Shown one piece after another: positions 25,006 through 38,369 of a stretch of DNA of 64,000 nucleotides; the first letter of the stretch is position 1; each line of letters opens with the position of its first letter. Source of the DNA: Atherinomorus stipes (taxonomy: Eukaryota; Chordata; Actinopteri; Atheriniformes; Atherinidae); NCBI GenBank assembly GCA_023101725.1, contig JALJCO010007095.1, positions 62,001 to 126,000 on the forward strand, in the 5' to 3' direction. The position numbers and the translations under genes are program-made. Under the pieces are notes generated by a model, which ran no database searches, was not told the origin of the DNA, and saw only the letters and a list, made by a program, of their open reading frames with translations.

Positions 25006-28000
25006 AGAATAAAGAAGAATAAAATTACAAATCATTAAAACCTTTTCAGGATATTTGTACATGTATTAAATATGCATTCAGATACAATGATGCAGCTGTT
25101 GGTTTGCAGATGGTCTTTGTAACACCTCAAGATCAGCTTTTAGCTGCCCTTCACTTGGTAGCAAAAAATACACAACTACTGGATAACCAAAGTCTTCCTT
25201 ATAAATAGCATTGCACAAATCTTTGTCTAAATATATATTACAGACAGTTGGGCTACAAATATAATTTACCCAAGGGACAGGGTCTCTTATAAAGATAAAA
25301 ACCATGTTTATTCTTGATGTAATCTTTCAGTTAGTGTTATTTAAAGAAGAAAAAGAAGCAACCGAAAATGGCTGGATAACAGCACTTCATGTGAAAATCA
25401 GGGAATAATCAACTGCAACTGACCTTGTTGGGAACATGAATGAACTGCATTTACAAGCAATGCTTCCAGTAATATTTAGGCTATTCTATCCTAAAAAAGG
25501 ATGAGTAAAATCAACAGAGACAATGTGGAACTGAACTGGTTGAACAAACAGCTAATGTGACAGTGAATCCCCTCCTCCATACAATTTTAATGTCTTCCCT
25601 CTCTCCCCTCTCACCTGCTATCCCTCGAGGATCTCCCACCTCCACTAATTATTTCTGTCCCAGTCAACCTCTCACTCTCCAACTCGGCCTCTCCCTCTAC
25701 ATACCACTTAACCCAAGAGTAACACCCTACAACCCACCATCTTGCCTCCAGAAATTCCAAAACAAACACGAAGCATCTTCCACCCCCTTAGGAAGCAGTG
25801 ATTGCGGGGTTGGGCATGCCAGGACAGACTAACAAGGCCAAACTATCATCCCGAGGCCAGATAACCTCTGACATGAAGCAGGCAAGGGGGCAGCTTTATC
25901 TAACTTTAACAATCTAAATAGAGGTTTGTTTCTGTGATGAATTCCTTTACACAAACACAAACTGGAAAGATGTGCAAAGTTTAAAAAAAAGGTGTTTAAA
26001 ACGTCAGTTTATATGTACTTTTACAGATTATGTTAAAAGCCTCTTTACCCACAAGGAACACTGAAGTTTCAAATAAACCGGAACATCAGTCTTTTACATG
26101 ATATGAGATATATAAAAGCAGCTTGATGCAGACTGAGGGTCAAGTTAAAGCTGGAAGTCTGGATCACAGAAACTCAGCAGGAGATTTGACTTCATTATTG
26201 AAGGTGTTCTTACTGTTCAACCTTCAAAAGGACAGAAAGAGCAGTGAAGGTCTCCAAGTAAACAGCTGAAGTTCTCTCAGCAACACTTACATCCTACAGT
26301 GTTTTGGATAAATCAGCTGGGAAACTTCAAGAAAAACACTCCTGCTGTAAGAATGTAACTCCCACTATCCCTTCCCCAAACAAAAGAAATTATATGCGTA
26401 TTTACCGATGGAAAAACATGCATGTATGGAGTGAAAACAAGTATGTGCCCACTCAGGCGAGCAATATTGTGGAAAGGTTGTTCGTGGAAAACAAAAAAAA
26501 ACAAATACTCCCTATGTGAGACATCAAGCACTATACAGTAATTGCATCACAGTTTTTGATCATTCACATAACTTTTATGATTTACCTCTTTAAATGAGCT
26601 AAAATAAAGGGAGACCGTTCATTTGTTTAATCTAGAACTGCAACAATAGACCTATAAATTAATTACAAAATTTGGGTAATGAATTATTTTCCAAGTCCAA
26701 ACTTCAGGTTGTTCCAGTATCTAAGCTGGGAAGATATGCTGATTTAGCCCTTTTTTTTAAAAACTGATAAGCATGAGAAACTATGGAATTGGCTATTTCC
26801 TTGCTCTAAACGATATATTCACATCCTCGACTGTGTACAACACAAAAGACAGACATAACCAATATGACATCACCCTGTGGTTGAGTTTGGTTTTCTTGAT
26901 GATCACCTGTCTTGGTTTTCTAACACATGTCAACTGACTGGTGGACCTATATTTTGAGAATCGTAGGACGCAGTGCACACCCAAACAGCAGCAACATGCC
27001 AATTACAAAGTAGCCTGACTAGGAAGCATACCCTACTTTATCTCCAGCAGACGGGATATAATCATAATCCTTCCACTGGCCAAATCTTCTACATGGTATC
27101 CTCTCAACTCCTCAACTTTCACTGCTGTCAAAATCCCTTTTGCATGCCAATTAGACTGAGTTCTGTTTTGTGCATGCACATGTGCAGAAGAGCGATGCAG
27201 TCCACATGAATACACCTGAGATTAGGACCAAATATTGAAGTATTTGTTTATATATTGCAAGGCATATTGTCATTACAACTTTCACCAATGAGACTGAAGC
27301 ATGCATGCTTGGTCTGCCTACATCAGACTAATTCCGCTTTGAGTTGGACTATCATTTACCAACCAAGCTAATAACTCTTTGCAATTTGACTTCTTTTTTG
27401 CAACCAGAGCAACCAACTTTTTTCCATTATAGTTTAATTTGCTACTACCTAAATATCATTTTTTACTCCTATTTAATTAAACCTCACCTTCAATTCTTAA
27501 TTAAAGTCAAACTTTGAAGATTTTCAGGTTATAGTAGTCAGCGCTTGCTGCAGCTTAGGTGCCTCCTATCATAAGTGTTCAGGTGCTGTTGATTTTCTCT
27601 GCTCATGTTGTGTTTAAGTAGTTTAGGGAAAAACCCAACAAAATGACAGAGCGTCTGAATTTCTTCCAAACCGCACACAGTTATAATTCCTTTAATGAGG
27701 CTTTGGAGAGAAAGAGAAGGAAATGAGCGCATGTGCACGCTCTTGTCCCTGCATGTGTGAGGCAGGGAAAGTGAAAGACAGGAGAGAAGAAAGAGGGCTG
27801 AGACCAAGAGAGCAGATGCAGGGAATGAAAACTCGGCTGTGGTAAAGTGGAGAGAAGGTGAGGGAAAGCTTGTGTGTGAGAGAGTCTGGGAACAGACGCT
27901 GGTCTCGCATCTCTGCAGCCCGACTCGGCTTGGCACAAACACACACCCCCCTCGTCTCCAGGCCCCTTCAAACAGCTTAGCCATGGCCCAAACGGCCTGG

Positions 28001-28860
28001 CAGCGAAGCAAAGTGCTTCCACTTAACCATATCAAAGTCAGCCTGGTGCTGCAGCAAAAGAGCATTTAGCTCAGGAAAAAAAAGGGAAAGAAAAACAGCT
28101 TTTCCTCAGAAACAGCATCATAGCCTGGAAGAAGCTGAGCTTCATATGAGTGGTTATTTGGGGGGAAAAAAAACTTAAATTCTGGCTGTTTAATTTTTTT
28201 GTTTGTTTTACATATAAGACTTGTAATTGCAGGACAAATCTGTCTTTGGTCAACACGAAGATCCAGCTGAAACGTCAGCACAGTTGGCAGGCCTCTCAAA
28301 CAGAGGGATGAAAGTCATCTGGCAGGTAGGAAACTGTGAACAACTGAATATTTCTCAAAACAGAACAGTGAAAGCTGATCACTTCAAACAGAGGTGCTGC
28401 TGCTTTGTTTATTTGCTCCGGTTTAGCTGGCAGACTCGCTGTGGGTGGCATTAGTGTATTATAGATGCCCTTTGACCTTCATCCTCAACATACCAGGGGA
28501 GGCATTTCTTTAAAAAAAAAAAAAAATCTCAGGTCTGATTCTCATGTTTCACCTGCAGGGCCTCTCGTGCACTGCGCAAAGCCTTGGGCAGAAACTTGTC
28601 TACAAACACAAGAACACCGTGACAGAAGCGTCACATTTCCAGGGTTTAACGTCAAACTTGCCTCCGAAGAGCAAAAAGCCAGACATTACACAAATGACCC
28701 AATGTAACAGCCAGACTGGCCGTTAATCACGCGGTAAACATCATAGTGCAGAACTTCTCCATCGTTTACACGTCCCGAGTGAAAATCTGACAAAGAAGTT
28801 AACTGTAAATTAAATTATAACTGGCTAATGTGCGTTTACCATCCACTGACTTGCATCTTT
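25006..28860 (-). other. intron 1 segment without recognised elements
   Basis: No repeats with recognisable ends. The 175-codon minus-strand frame at 27538-28065 is Ser/Leu/Pro-rich, overlaps other open frames and has no domain signature; I do not treat it as a gene. Confidence 0.5.
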
Positions 28861-29034
28861 CAGTTCACGCTTCGCCCTCATTTGATCCACTAACCTAGTG
28901 CCCGGTGAACGAGCCTATATCCCCCCCCATACACAGAGGGGGAGAAAGGACTTTCCCAGCAGGAGCGCAGCACAGTCTTCATATCAAACAAGCCAAGTGT
29001 GCACGGGACACCACTGACATAAGCTTCAACTCAC

Positions 29035-29330
29035 CTCTGAAAAACTTCACAGCAGTAGCTCCTCAGTGGCGTCTCTGCCCGTCTACCTGCGCTTCTCCAT
29101 CCATGCGTAGACACGCGCGCGCACACACAAAAAGGAGAAAGTGCTTTCTGGCTTTCAGCGCACAGATTTAGCGGCTCGTCACTACTGAACGAAAAAAAAA
29201 AGAGCAAAATCTCAATCCCGGAGATATAAGTCAATTACAGATGATCGATGTTTGTTCCCTGATGTGTAACCGACGCAGCGCTGTTCACAGCAAACACTGA
29301 TCCCACTCTCACACATTCCAGTTTGTGTTT
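29035..29330 (-). other. candidate alternative non-coding first exon of ripor2
   Basis: On the minus strand a strong donor TTTTCAGAG|gtgagt lies at 29035/29034, at the edge of a CpG-rich segment inside the 46-kb first intron. Spliced to the 4771-4891 exon, this exon would not carry its own frame through, because its long frame has the wrong phase; translation would then begin at the MAAG methionine. The upstream limit is approximate. Dual promoters are common in large vertebrate genes, but that is inference. The segment could also be an unrelated short transcript. Confidence 0.4.
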
Positions 29331-29420
29331 GCAGCGCTCCCCCTGAACGACGCCGACCAATCAGAGGCGGAGGATGTCACGGGGAGGGCGGGGTCATCTT
29401 TTTGTAACCCAGCTATGGAT
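29300..29420. promoter_or_regulatory. GC-rich promoter-like segment with CCAAT box
   Basis: It contains CCAAT at 29357-29361 followed by GC-box-like gaggcggagg and ggggagggcggggtc, within a CpG-rich patch (about 28860-29400) flanked by AT-rich sequence. The position fits a TATA-less promoter for the minus-strand exon ending at 29035. A divergent plus-strand transcript is also possible. No expression evidence is available here. Confidence 0.4.
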
Positions 29421-29713
29421 GGATTAAGAAGAATGACCCCCAGACTCCATCATGTGGTGAGGATGGTGGGGGTTGTGCGTGCATGTTCTGATATTTGTGT
29501 GCGTGTCCCTTTGTCTCTTCATCCGAAATAATTCACACTGAAAAATAAGCTTAAGAGCATTTTTTTTTTACATTTAAGGGATTCTACAGTCAAAACATAA
29601 AAATATGATTGAATGAGGACACTATGTTTCAGAGACCTCCCCATTAAAAGTAAAAAACAATTAATCCTTTATTTAGCTAAATATCGGCACATATAACCTT
29701 CACACCTCACCTC

Positions 29714-29748
<35 letters not shown>

Positions 29749-31604
29749 TTTTCTTTATAGAAAAGGCAAGAAAACAACCAAATTAAATTTACTGGCTATT
29801 TGTATATTTAATTGAACTCTTTCTTTCTTTTTTTTTTAAATGTTTCATTCTATTAAGAAAAAAAAAAAACAGATAAGAAGAATTTGGCCAAAGTTAAGCC
29901 ATTTAAAAAAGAAAAAGAAACAAACAAACAAACAAACAAACAAAAAAAAACGAATTACAGGAATTTTTTGAGCTGGATCTTACCATACACATTTGAAAAA
30001 TATTTTCTTTTTCTGTCATTTATGTTTATGTTTTCTTTTTCAGATATCCACAGACCAAGATTTTTTCTGTTATGTGATGCTGTTTTTTCTGTTAATTTCA
30101 GTTTCCTTAAACATAGAAAGCACTTTATACATGCACTTACTGACATTCAGTTTAAGGAACAAACTTTGAACCATTTTTAATGTAAAATTGTATTGTTTTA
30201 TCTGTAACATTTATTGTAAATGATCATGCAAAAAATATGTAGGCCTATTACACATGTACAGTATCATTTTTTATTTTAGGGTAATAGTTGATTTATAAAA
30301 AATATATGCACATCCACAAAGACATGATTATTTAATGGAAAATTCAGTTAGATAAATGAAAAACAAATTAACCATTTCCCATCTCTTTGTTATACAGAAC
30401 TTATTTGTATAAATATATACATGAGTTATTTAAAAGATAACAACAAAGAGGTGTTTTTGGAAGATTTTGCTGCATGATATTCTTCTAAGTGACAGACTGA
30501 AGGAAGCACATAACATGCATCTACAATGTTTCATATTTATGTTCCTCGACACCCAACACATCTGTTTATGCTCTCTATATAGTTGCCAACTTTGGAGAAA
30601 GCATTACCAACATCCATCCAATCTTTTAAGACCAATTTAATGTCGCGCTCAACTTAACTAAATCAAACATTTACAGAGATGCAACACAACTTCCTTCATT
30701 CAACAACAGGTTAGTGCATGAAGATACGAATGACCCTTACTGACATCACCAACTGTGTATGATTATCTGTGATTACACAGCTTAACAATAAGGGATTTTT
30801 CCAGTTTATCTTGCCAATTCACTGCCTCAGGTGATTTTCCTGCGAGTGCTTTTCCCTGGAAAGCAAGGTGCAAACAAATCAAATTACAGAAAAGGGAACC
30901 ACGAAAAAGACAAACACCTCCAGCTTTAGAAGCAATGGACATCATGAAGCACATTTGCTGCTGTTTGAAGCTGAAGTAAAATACATTTCTGCAACACGAC
31001 TTATGAAGAGTGACTCGTCTCAAAGTGCTCCTGCCAGCATAATTGCCCTCCATAAGTGGATATGTTGTTCCGCTGAGTCCATACAAATCCAATTCAGCTC
31101 GCCCTTCCAAGAAGCAAAGGGAGCAGAAAATGGCTTGTCCCTTTTAATCCATCAGTTTGGTATTAGCAGAGGAAAGGATTTTATAATGACTCGTTGATGT
31201 GATTAATCTTAAAGGGAGGGATCAGGGGGTTTATACAGTTACTGAATTGAGTTGAAAATTAACTTCTCTTTTTATGTAAAATTATATTAGCTGAAAATGT
31301 GAACAAGTGAAGATAAGATGTTCAAATCCCCCAAAAAAGATGAGAAATAAGAAAGTCGTCCTTAAAGGTACCTGCAAGAACTGATCAGCATACGCTATCA
31401 GCGCGGGAATTTAACTGTTGTCAGATACAAATGACAGGAAGGATGCAAGTTCAGTGGGGAACATACTGAACCCACATTGCCTCAAATGCACCCATTTGTG
31501 GATGAAAATGTGTGTGTGATAGATTTAAACAAGTGATATAATGTATGTGGGTGTTATTGTTGCTTTCCATTCATGAGGTGGCACATTAATACCTGATGAT
31601 CATT
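29421..31604 (-). other. very AT-rich intron segment with simple repeats
   Basis: Contains a T29 run at 29716-29744 and an (AAAC)n stretch at about 29919-29942. No coding sequence is supported. Confidence 0.6.
29716..29744. repeat. poly-T run, 29 nt
   Basis: Uninterrupted T29. It could be the complement of a retroposon poly-A tail, but no recognisable retroposon body adjoins it. Confidence 0.95.
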
Positions 31605-32092
31605 GCTTTGCAGATGATGTAGTTCTGTTGGCCTCTTCAAGCCATAACGTTGCCATGCATTAAATAGCTCACAGTATGAAGCAGCCAGAGTGAGAATCAA
31701 TGCCTCCTAATTTAAATATTTGGTGAAGCCCTCCTTCTTGGTCAGGTATGGGTCTTTGCCTCAAGCAGAGGAGTTTGAGTTTATCTTGTTCACAAGTGAT
31801 GGTAGAATAGAATGAAATATGGACAGACAGATTGGGACTTTGTCCGCTGTGAAAGAAGGCGTTCTACCAGTCCGTTAATGCAACGATGGAGCTGAACTGA
31901 AAGGCAAAGCTTTTGTTTTACTGGTCCATCCTCATTCCAACCCCTCACCTGCAATTTTGAGATTTTGCTAGTGAAAGCATGAGATCTTAGATCTTCAGAG
32001 ATAATTGTTTGGGAGAGGAATGTCTCTCCTGGACCTGCTGCCTTGGCAATCTGACCTCAAAAAGCAGAAGAAATTGGATGGATGACCGAGGA
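31605..32092 (+). mobile_element. decayed Rex3-like RTE LINE 3' fragment
   Basis: Translation near 31612 gives ADDVVLLAS, the reverse-transcriptase catalytic block of RTE elements, and the downstream order follows the better copy at 53.2-54.1 kb (agagtgagaatcaatgcctcc, gtagaatagaatgaaatatgg, gacagacagattggga, aaaggcaaagctttt). It ends aaaagcagaagaaattggatggatg, as expected for the ggataagcgg...(gatg)n end of Rex3-type elements. Many stops and deletions; clearly dead. Confidence 0.75.
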
Positions 32093-32467
32093 TACTGAAG
32101 CTACTTGAGGTAGAACTTGAGACAAGGAAAGATTTCTGTAGACAGTTTTTTTGACATGTTTGATTTTAAACTATACTTTGACAAGAAAAGTTTAAGTTTT
32201 AGTTTAAATGTAGCCTGGGATAATGTGAACAATTGATTATTAGTTGTAAAGTGATAAATTAGGCTATTTAAAGCTCATATAACAGTTTTATTTCTTAGTA
32301 TAGGAAACTGAAGGTCACATGATGCTGCCAAACTTATTAATCAGTTAATTTTTTTTTCTGTCCATGTCTCTTCCAATTCTGTCAAATTTTTCCTCTTCAG
32401 GTAAACTTTCACTTTAATGTCATCCTTCTTTGTTTTGTACATTTTACAATGAAATCGTAAAGCCATG

Positions 32468-32469
<2 letters not shown>

Positions 32470-32499
<30 letters not shown>
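32470..32499. repeat. (TA)15 microsatellite
   Basis: Uninterrupted TA repeat, 62 bp before a long CA tract. Confidence 0.95.
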
Positions 32500-32501
<2 letters not shown>

Positions 32502-32559
32502 AAATATTACACATTCAAAGGGCTCTGCAGACTTTCCATTAAGCCCTTTTAACTAGAAC

Positions 32560-32561
<2 letters not shown>

Positions 32562-32599
<38 letters not shown>
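32562..32599. repeat. (AC)19 microsatellite
   Basis: Uninterrupted AC repeat; likely polymorphic. Followed by shorter CA runs near 32705-32720. Confidence 0.95.
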
Positions 32600-32601
<2 letters not shown>

Positions 32602-34151
32602 CGCTTTCTTCCTCCTATAGCTCCTCAGCTGTTGGATAGCTCAGCCTGTAATTATGGCTGTCATCAGCAGCCCCTGACCAGCAGATATATTTATGGGAAA
32701 ACCAGCACACACATACACACTACAAAAATAATACCACACACATTCACTATAAAATCATACACCTACTGTATAAGCAGAGGCTGCCAATCAGACGCAAGCA
32801 ACAAGTGATTCTGCATTGAAAAAGAGTTGTTGCCATGAAATTCAAAATGAGCTGATATTTTCTATAAAATAGAAAAATGTCTTACATTCAACATCTGATG
32901 TGATGTTTATTTTAATTGGCGATAAAAGGATGAGTTTATGAGATTTTCAAATTGTTGCACTCCGTTGTTATTTGGATTTTACACCAAATTTCTAAGAATT
33001 GTGGATGTATTTTTGATAGAAATCTGATTTCAGTATTACTCACATTACAAACAAGCAATAACACAATGAAAGTACTTTGCCTTATTACCCTGTGGACTAA
33101 ATTTTTACATTTATGTTGAGCAGTTTGCTTCATACCATATTAATTAAGGTATTCTCTTTTTTATGTGAAAATAACTCATATTGCAATTCAAAGTTTTGAT
33201 GTAGTGCAATATATAAAAAGAAAAGTTAATCTCAATTTTCATTTTAGTACAAACAAACTTATTTGACGATTTGTGAATATTGTATGTTTACTTTCCTCCT
33301 TCCGACCTGATCAAAACATGGTCATTCTTTACCAGCCTCTGCATGATTTATTAAACCCTTTTATCATTTGAACTTTGCAAATTATGATACTTGTTTGCCA
33401 ATTTTTTGCTTCTTTAGTTAGTTTACTCATGTTTTGCCAAGAATTAGTTTAGTCTTAGTTACCTTGTACTCTTGTGTTTGTAAAACGCTTGTTTAATCTT
33501 TGATTCATTCTTCACTGTCTGTTTAATCCTTCATTTAACATGTCACCAAAAAACCATATTCATACATTTTTTACTTAATATGTAGTGGTATCACAGTCCA
33601 CAAGTATAAGTGAGATAGTAACATCCTTGTTAGTCTGTGTTTGAGTCTTCGACCACATACTGTGACACCAAATTCAAGACTATGGAGAAAAGATGCACAG
33701 TATATTCACATGCATCTGTTACCATTCACATTCTAACACCTGTGCAAATGTAGATGTAATATAAGGGGAGTGATGCACTGACCTCCAACAAGAGCAGCAT
33801 GTTTCCTTTCACACCACCACCGCTGAGCTGTGGCTCCCCATGTTTAATATCCTGTTCTGCAAGGCACAGCACTGAAACACCTTCTGTCATTTGCTCTAAC
33901 CTCCCTTGCTTTTTTCATCTATTATTCATTGATTATGCTTAACTGCGTGTAACCACTAAACCAAAGAAAGTCTGAACAACCACATGACTGGAGGACAGGG
34001 AGGCCAAGGCAGGATGAGCACACCTGATGGTGAAAGTTGGACTAAAATCTCAGAGGACAAGCTGATTACTCCTTTTCTCGTGTTACACATATCGTGCAGT
34101 TTAATCAAATTCTGAATTTACTCCAATGATATAAAGAAACCCTCAGTATGC
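32600..34151 (-). other. AT-rich intron segment without recognised elements
   Basis: No coding sequence and no paired termini detected. Confidence 0.5.
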
Positions 34152-34159
34152 TGTATCTG

Positions 34160-34567
34160 TAGGGATGTATATCGTTATGATTTTATCGATACCGATACCA
34201 ATATCGATACTCCTTATCGATACCGGTATTTATCGATTCTCTTATTGATACTATAACATAATTTAGAGTAAATAATAAAGACATTACAAGATGTTACAAG
34301 ATCCAGTGGTGGAGAATATTTGTTCAGATGATGTTGAAGAAGCCTGGACATGAAAGTGGGTGAAGGACAGCTGGGAGAATAAGGGAATTGTGTCTGTCTT
34401 AGTCCATCATTGTGATTATTTGACTGCGTAATGATAACTTGATGGTTAGGTAGATGTACAAAAAGTATCAATAAGAGTATCGTTAGTCCAGAATCTTAAC
34501 GGTACCCTGGTATCGTTAAGATTAGGAACCGGTACCAAACGATACCGGTACTCGGTATACATCCCTA
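34160..34567. mobile_element. hAT-type MITE with perfect 8-bp TSD
   Basis: Ends TAGGGATGTATATCG / CTCGGTATACATCCCTA, with gataccgatacc / ggtaccaaacgatacc subterminal blocks. Flanked by identical TGTATCTG at 34152-34159 and 34568-34575. 408 bp, non-coding. Same family and orientation as 46729-47894. Confidence 0.9.
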
Positions 34568-34575
34568 TGTATCTG

Positions 34576-37293
34576 TCTGCTATAAATAAACGTGTTTCCG
34601 GTTTCTGCCTTCAAAATCCCTTCATGTTTGTTTAAAGCTGCATATTATCTCTGAGTCGATTACTGGCTATATGCTGTTGTGAAGCAGCTACATGCTTTGG
34701 CTGCTTGGGTCTGTAATGACAGCTTGCTTGTCACAGGAAGACTGTCCCACAGGGCTAAGAGGCTCCTCATGTAGGAGTGTGTCAACAAAATCATCATTCT
34801 TGCTGTTACCTGACAAGGCAAAAAAATCTAACCTGGGGAATAGTGATCATTTTCAGATGAGTTGTTTTTCATAATATTCAGAGAGTTTGTTTTTGAAAAG
34901 TTACTTGCATCGCAGCTGCACAGCACAGAAAAATATTGGTGCAAATGGTTCAACAACACATGGTCACTATGGCAAAAGCATGGCTTTAAGCACTGACTGC
35001 AAAAATGTGGATTTGATTACTGCAAATTCTCTGGTAATTAAATGATACAGTATCACTAGCAACCCCCAAATGACCCTATAAAGGGTCGCCAAGTACATTC
35101 AAAAGTTTTCTTGTCAGTATGGGAAAAATTTGTTGAGATATGACCAAATTTGTTGTTTGGTTGCCTTTCTGCTAGTTTTGATTGAACGTAGCAGATTAAT
35201 AGTTTGGAAAATACAAGATCCATCTGATAAAATTCATTGATAAGGTTTTGTCAAATTGTCATGTTTCAGTCTTAGGACATTCCCACCAAGTCATCCAATC
35301 GAATTGACCACAATAGGTTATTTGTTCATACCCTTACATACGACCAGTGATGGCTTCCTGTAATATGCTGCCCCAAGCAAAAAATGATGGCATTTTTAGT
35401 AATCACTAGATCACACATTTTCAAATGTAATTTTTATCCATTTCAGTCTTCATAAGTAAAAAGCCCACGGGGTCGTATTTATGAGGAGGACTATTTTACT
35501 CCACAATATGACAAGACATTTGGATGGATTGCTGAATCCGAGTAACAGATTTCATTTTGATAATCAGCTGCATGAGGTCACTCATTGGTTTGTGCAGCTG
35601 CTCTTTGGAAAGTTTTATTTATTTATCAATTAATTCATTTATTTTAATCAGAAGCGACCTCATAAGGACAAAAGGTTGTTGGTGGAGAGCAATACAGTTC
35701 ATAAATCCTGGCTGGGATACAAAATACATCCCCTTAAGGCCTAATGGGCTATCTACTGTATGAACATTTTATAAAGTCCCTCTTCTCTGAGACTGGAGTC
35801 ATGGGTGGTCTGTTACACTGCATGTTTTGAACAAGGTTACCTCATAGTGAAAAAGGATCCAAACCACGAAGTGTAAACCTCACACGCCCTGTATTGCCCA
35901 CAGCGCAGTGTCATGGTAACCACATGGGATGTGTACAGAAAAGGTTAGGAGCAGAGTGAAAGACAGAAGCCACACGGAAACATCTGTGATGAAAAACATG
36001 AAATGAGTTTACACTTGAAGCTCAAACGAGGCTGCTGAGACAGAAAGGAGGATTTCTACTTTTGCATCATCTGGCTTACTGAGTGTTGCACCATTACAAT
36101 TTACCTGAAGTCACAAAATGCAAAGAGGGGTCTTTTTTTTATTTATTTTTTGTCTTTCTCTCTACCATTTCTGTGCTCTTTCAGTGAAAGCTCCAGAAAA
36201 TAATGATAGTTGGAGTCTTTTGGCTAAAGTAGGTCAGTGAAGCCAACTGTCAAAAGCGGGAAGAGGGAGATGTGTGGCAATAATATGCCAGCTATAGAGG
36301 GTACCCTCAGGTCAGAGCTTTTCCCTGCACAGAGCAACCACTGACGCACAAGCTATGGCTCTGTCATGTCTGTGTTGTGTGTGGTGCCACTGTGGACAGA
36401 GATGACATCCCAATCCAGACAATGGAGCTGCATGTGTAGGTGAGATGTTAGCATGTGAATGCCAAGGATTAAAGATTATTAGAGGACCACTGATCGAGTT
36501 AGATTCCTGCTGACCCCACCTCTCCAGTATTATATCTTCTAAAACAAGATGTGCATTTTGAACAAATCACAGTTCTGCTCACAAAGTGCTAACCTCAGTG
36601 ACAAACCAATTCATGGCTGGCAGTGAGGGAAGTGAGCTGATGTATATGAGTCATAGGAAAGCTGATGTCAAGCTGACAGACAGCTGCAAACATTGACCGA
36701 TTTATGAACCCAATAGCTGCAGGGAGAGCTTTTCATAGGTTTGCTATACTCATGGTAAACATTGGATTCAGAGCTGATGCAGCTTGCTAGTGTTGTGAGT
36801 CATGTTCAGTTATAAGGGTCTTCTCCTGAGAAACTTCTCAAAACAAGACAATTGTTTGCTAAAAACTACTGCAAGAAAAAAAAGACCTTCCTGCAGGAGT
36901 GATTGTGAAGAAAGGTTATTACTGAATAGGAACTTACTGACCTCTGTGAAAAACAATCTCAGGACTGAATTTCTTTTTGTCAAAGTAGAAAAATTTTCAA
37001 CAAGACAAGCCTTGGGGGATTAAAAAAAGGCTGAAGACACTTGAAGGGATGAAGTAAAAACTAAATGTTCATGAGTTACTGTAAAATCACTCCATGTTCT
37101 CAGTTTTAGCTCCTTAAACCTCTTTACCTCTTATTCAGGTGAAACTGTGAGCAGATATTTCAGCACTCTTTATCAGCTTCATCTCTGGAAGCACTAATCC
37201 GACAAGTCAGGATTTTAAAACTCAGTGATACAGAAGCGACTGTGAATTAGGGATTTTATGATAAAAGTGCTGTACATACTCTCAAATAAGATG
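34576..37293 (-). other. intron 1 segment without recognised elements
   Basis: AT-rich. The open frames are short and lack family signatures. Confidence 0.5.
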
Positions 37294-37297
37294 TGAA

Positions 37298-37772
37298 AGG
37301 AACTTGAGGCAAAATTAAGGAACTAAACTCGCGACTGCCGCGACTGGCGCTTCAGGTAACTGCAGCCACGAGCCAAGCCGTCACGGGAGCATGCACAAAC
37401 TGAAGCTATAATGTTGTTTACTACGCTTTTTCTTCGTTGTTACACTTTTTAGTGTCTTTCAGTTGATCTGGATCGTTTATTGACGGCAGAAGAATCCATA
37501 ACTATCGCTTACAGTGTTTGAATTTAACGCGACCGTCTTCTTCCTGTATCAAAACTGTGGATGTAGCGTCATTTGACGTCACGTCCGCAGGGCAGCGCAG
37601 GAAATTGGGACACCAAATTGCAGCGCATTTTGCAGCACACAGCCTGTTCAATGCAACGGAGAGAAACGTGGGTGGAAACGTTATTTTTGGTATTTAGCGC
37701 TTTATCGCCCATTAGTATTAAAAAAAATGGACATGCATGTTTGTTTTTTTTAAATTCCTGCCTCTAGTCCCT
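37298..37772 (+). mobile_element. TTAA-type MITE, copy 1
   Basis: Right end TGCCTCTAGTCCCT followed by TTAA (37773-37776). Left end AGGAACTTGAGGCA follows TGAA (decayed TTAA). A second copy in opposite orientation lies at 44976-45414, which confirms it as a mobile unit. The interior is CpG-rich and includes a perfect TGACGTCA at 37574-37581. Non-coding, 475 bp. Confidence 0.85.
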
Positions 37773-38070
37773 TTAAAATACACTGACAGTAATTGGATGG
37801 CACTGTACAGTGGTTTTCAAAGTGAGGTGGGAAGACTCCAAATGGCCCTTTTTGGAAATGAAAGGAATTCTGGGAGGTACTAAAGGTTCATTACAGTGCA
37901 TTTCTATAACTGCAACCCTTCTGGAAAAACTGGAATTGTCTTTTGGCTGTAAAACATGATTGTCATCCACTGCTGTTCATCTATAAAGTTTTAATTAAAA
38001 CTTTGTATTTTAGTGGCTTTGTTAGATTGGCCTTCTCTGACTAATAAAAACTGGTTTCTGTCACAAGTTT

Positions 38071-38323
38071 CTGTCATGCCTGCGCCTCCTCCTCTTCTGC
38101 GTTCAGCTTCACCTGCCTACTGATCACTGGTTCTCACTACAACTCCCACAATCCCTCTGTCTTGTTCATTATGGATTCCACCTAGTCCTCATTACCATCA
38201 TCAGTCACACCTGTTTATCCCCATATTTTACCCAGTGCTACCTCTTCCCCCATGTTGTGTATTCTTTGAGTCACCCTACTGTTTATTAAACTTCCTAAAC
38301 TTGCAGTTGCATTCAGCCTGACA
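38071..38323 (+). mobile_element. possible solo LTR
   Basis: The segment begins TGTCATGCCTG and ends GCCTGACA, matching the TG...CA inverted ends of LTRs, and includes an A/T-rich phrase tttattaaacttcc late in the unit. No flanking 4-6 bp duplication is visible, so an ancient or partial copy or another repeat type is possible. No viral-type coding sequence is present. Confidence 0.35.
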
Positions 38324-38369
38324 GCTTAGATCTCTTCTGAGTTTGGAAAATCTGCTTTTAGATTTTATG

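Noticed and set aside
27538..28065. 175-codon minus-strand gene
   Set aside because: Overlaps two other open minus-strand frames, biased Ser/Leu/Pro composition from a CT-rich tract, no domain signature.
29325..29531. Plus-strand gene starting in the CpG island
   Set aside because: The 68-codon frame has no recognisable domain or convincing donor; the island is better explained as promoter sequence.
32562..32599. CRISPR-like periodic array
   Set aside because: Simple dinucleotide repeat without spacers; the window is eukaryotic.
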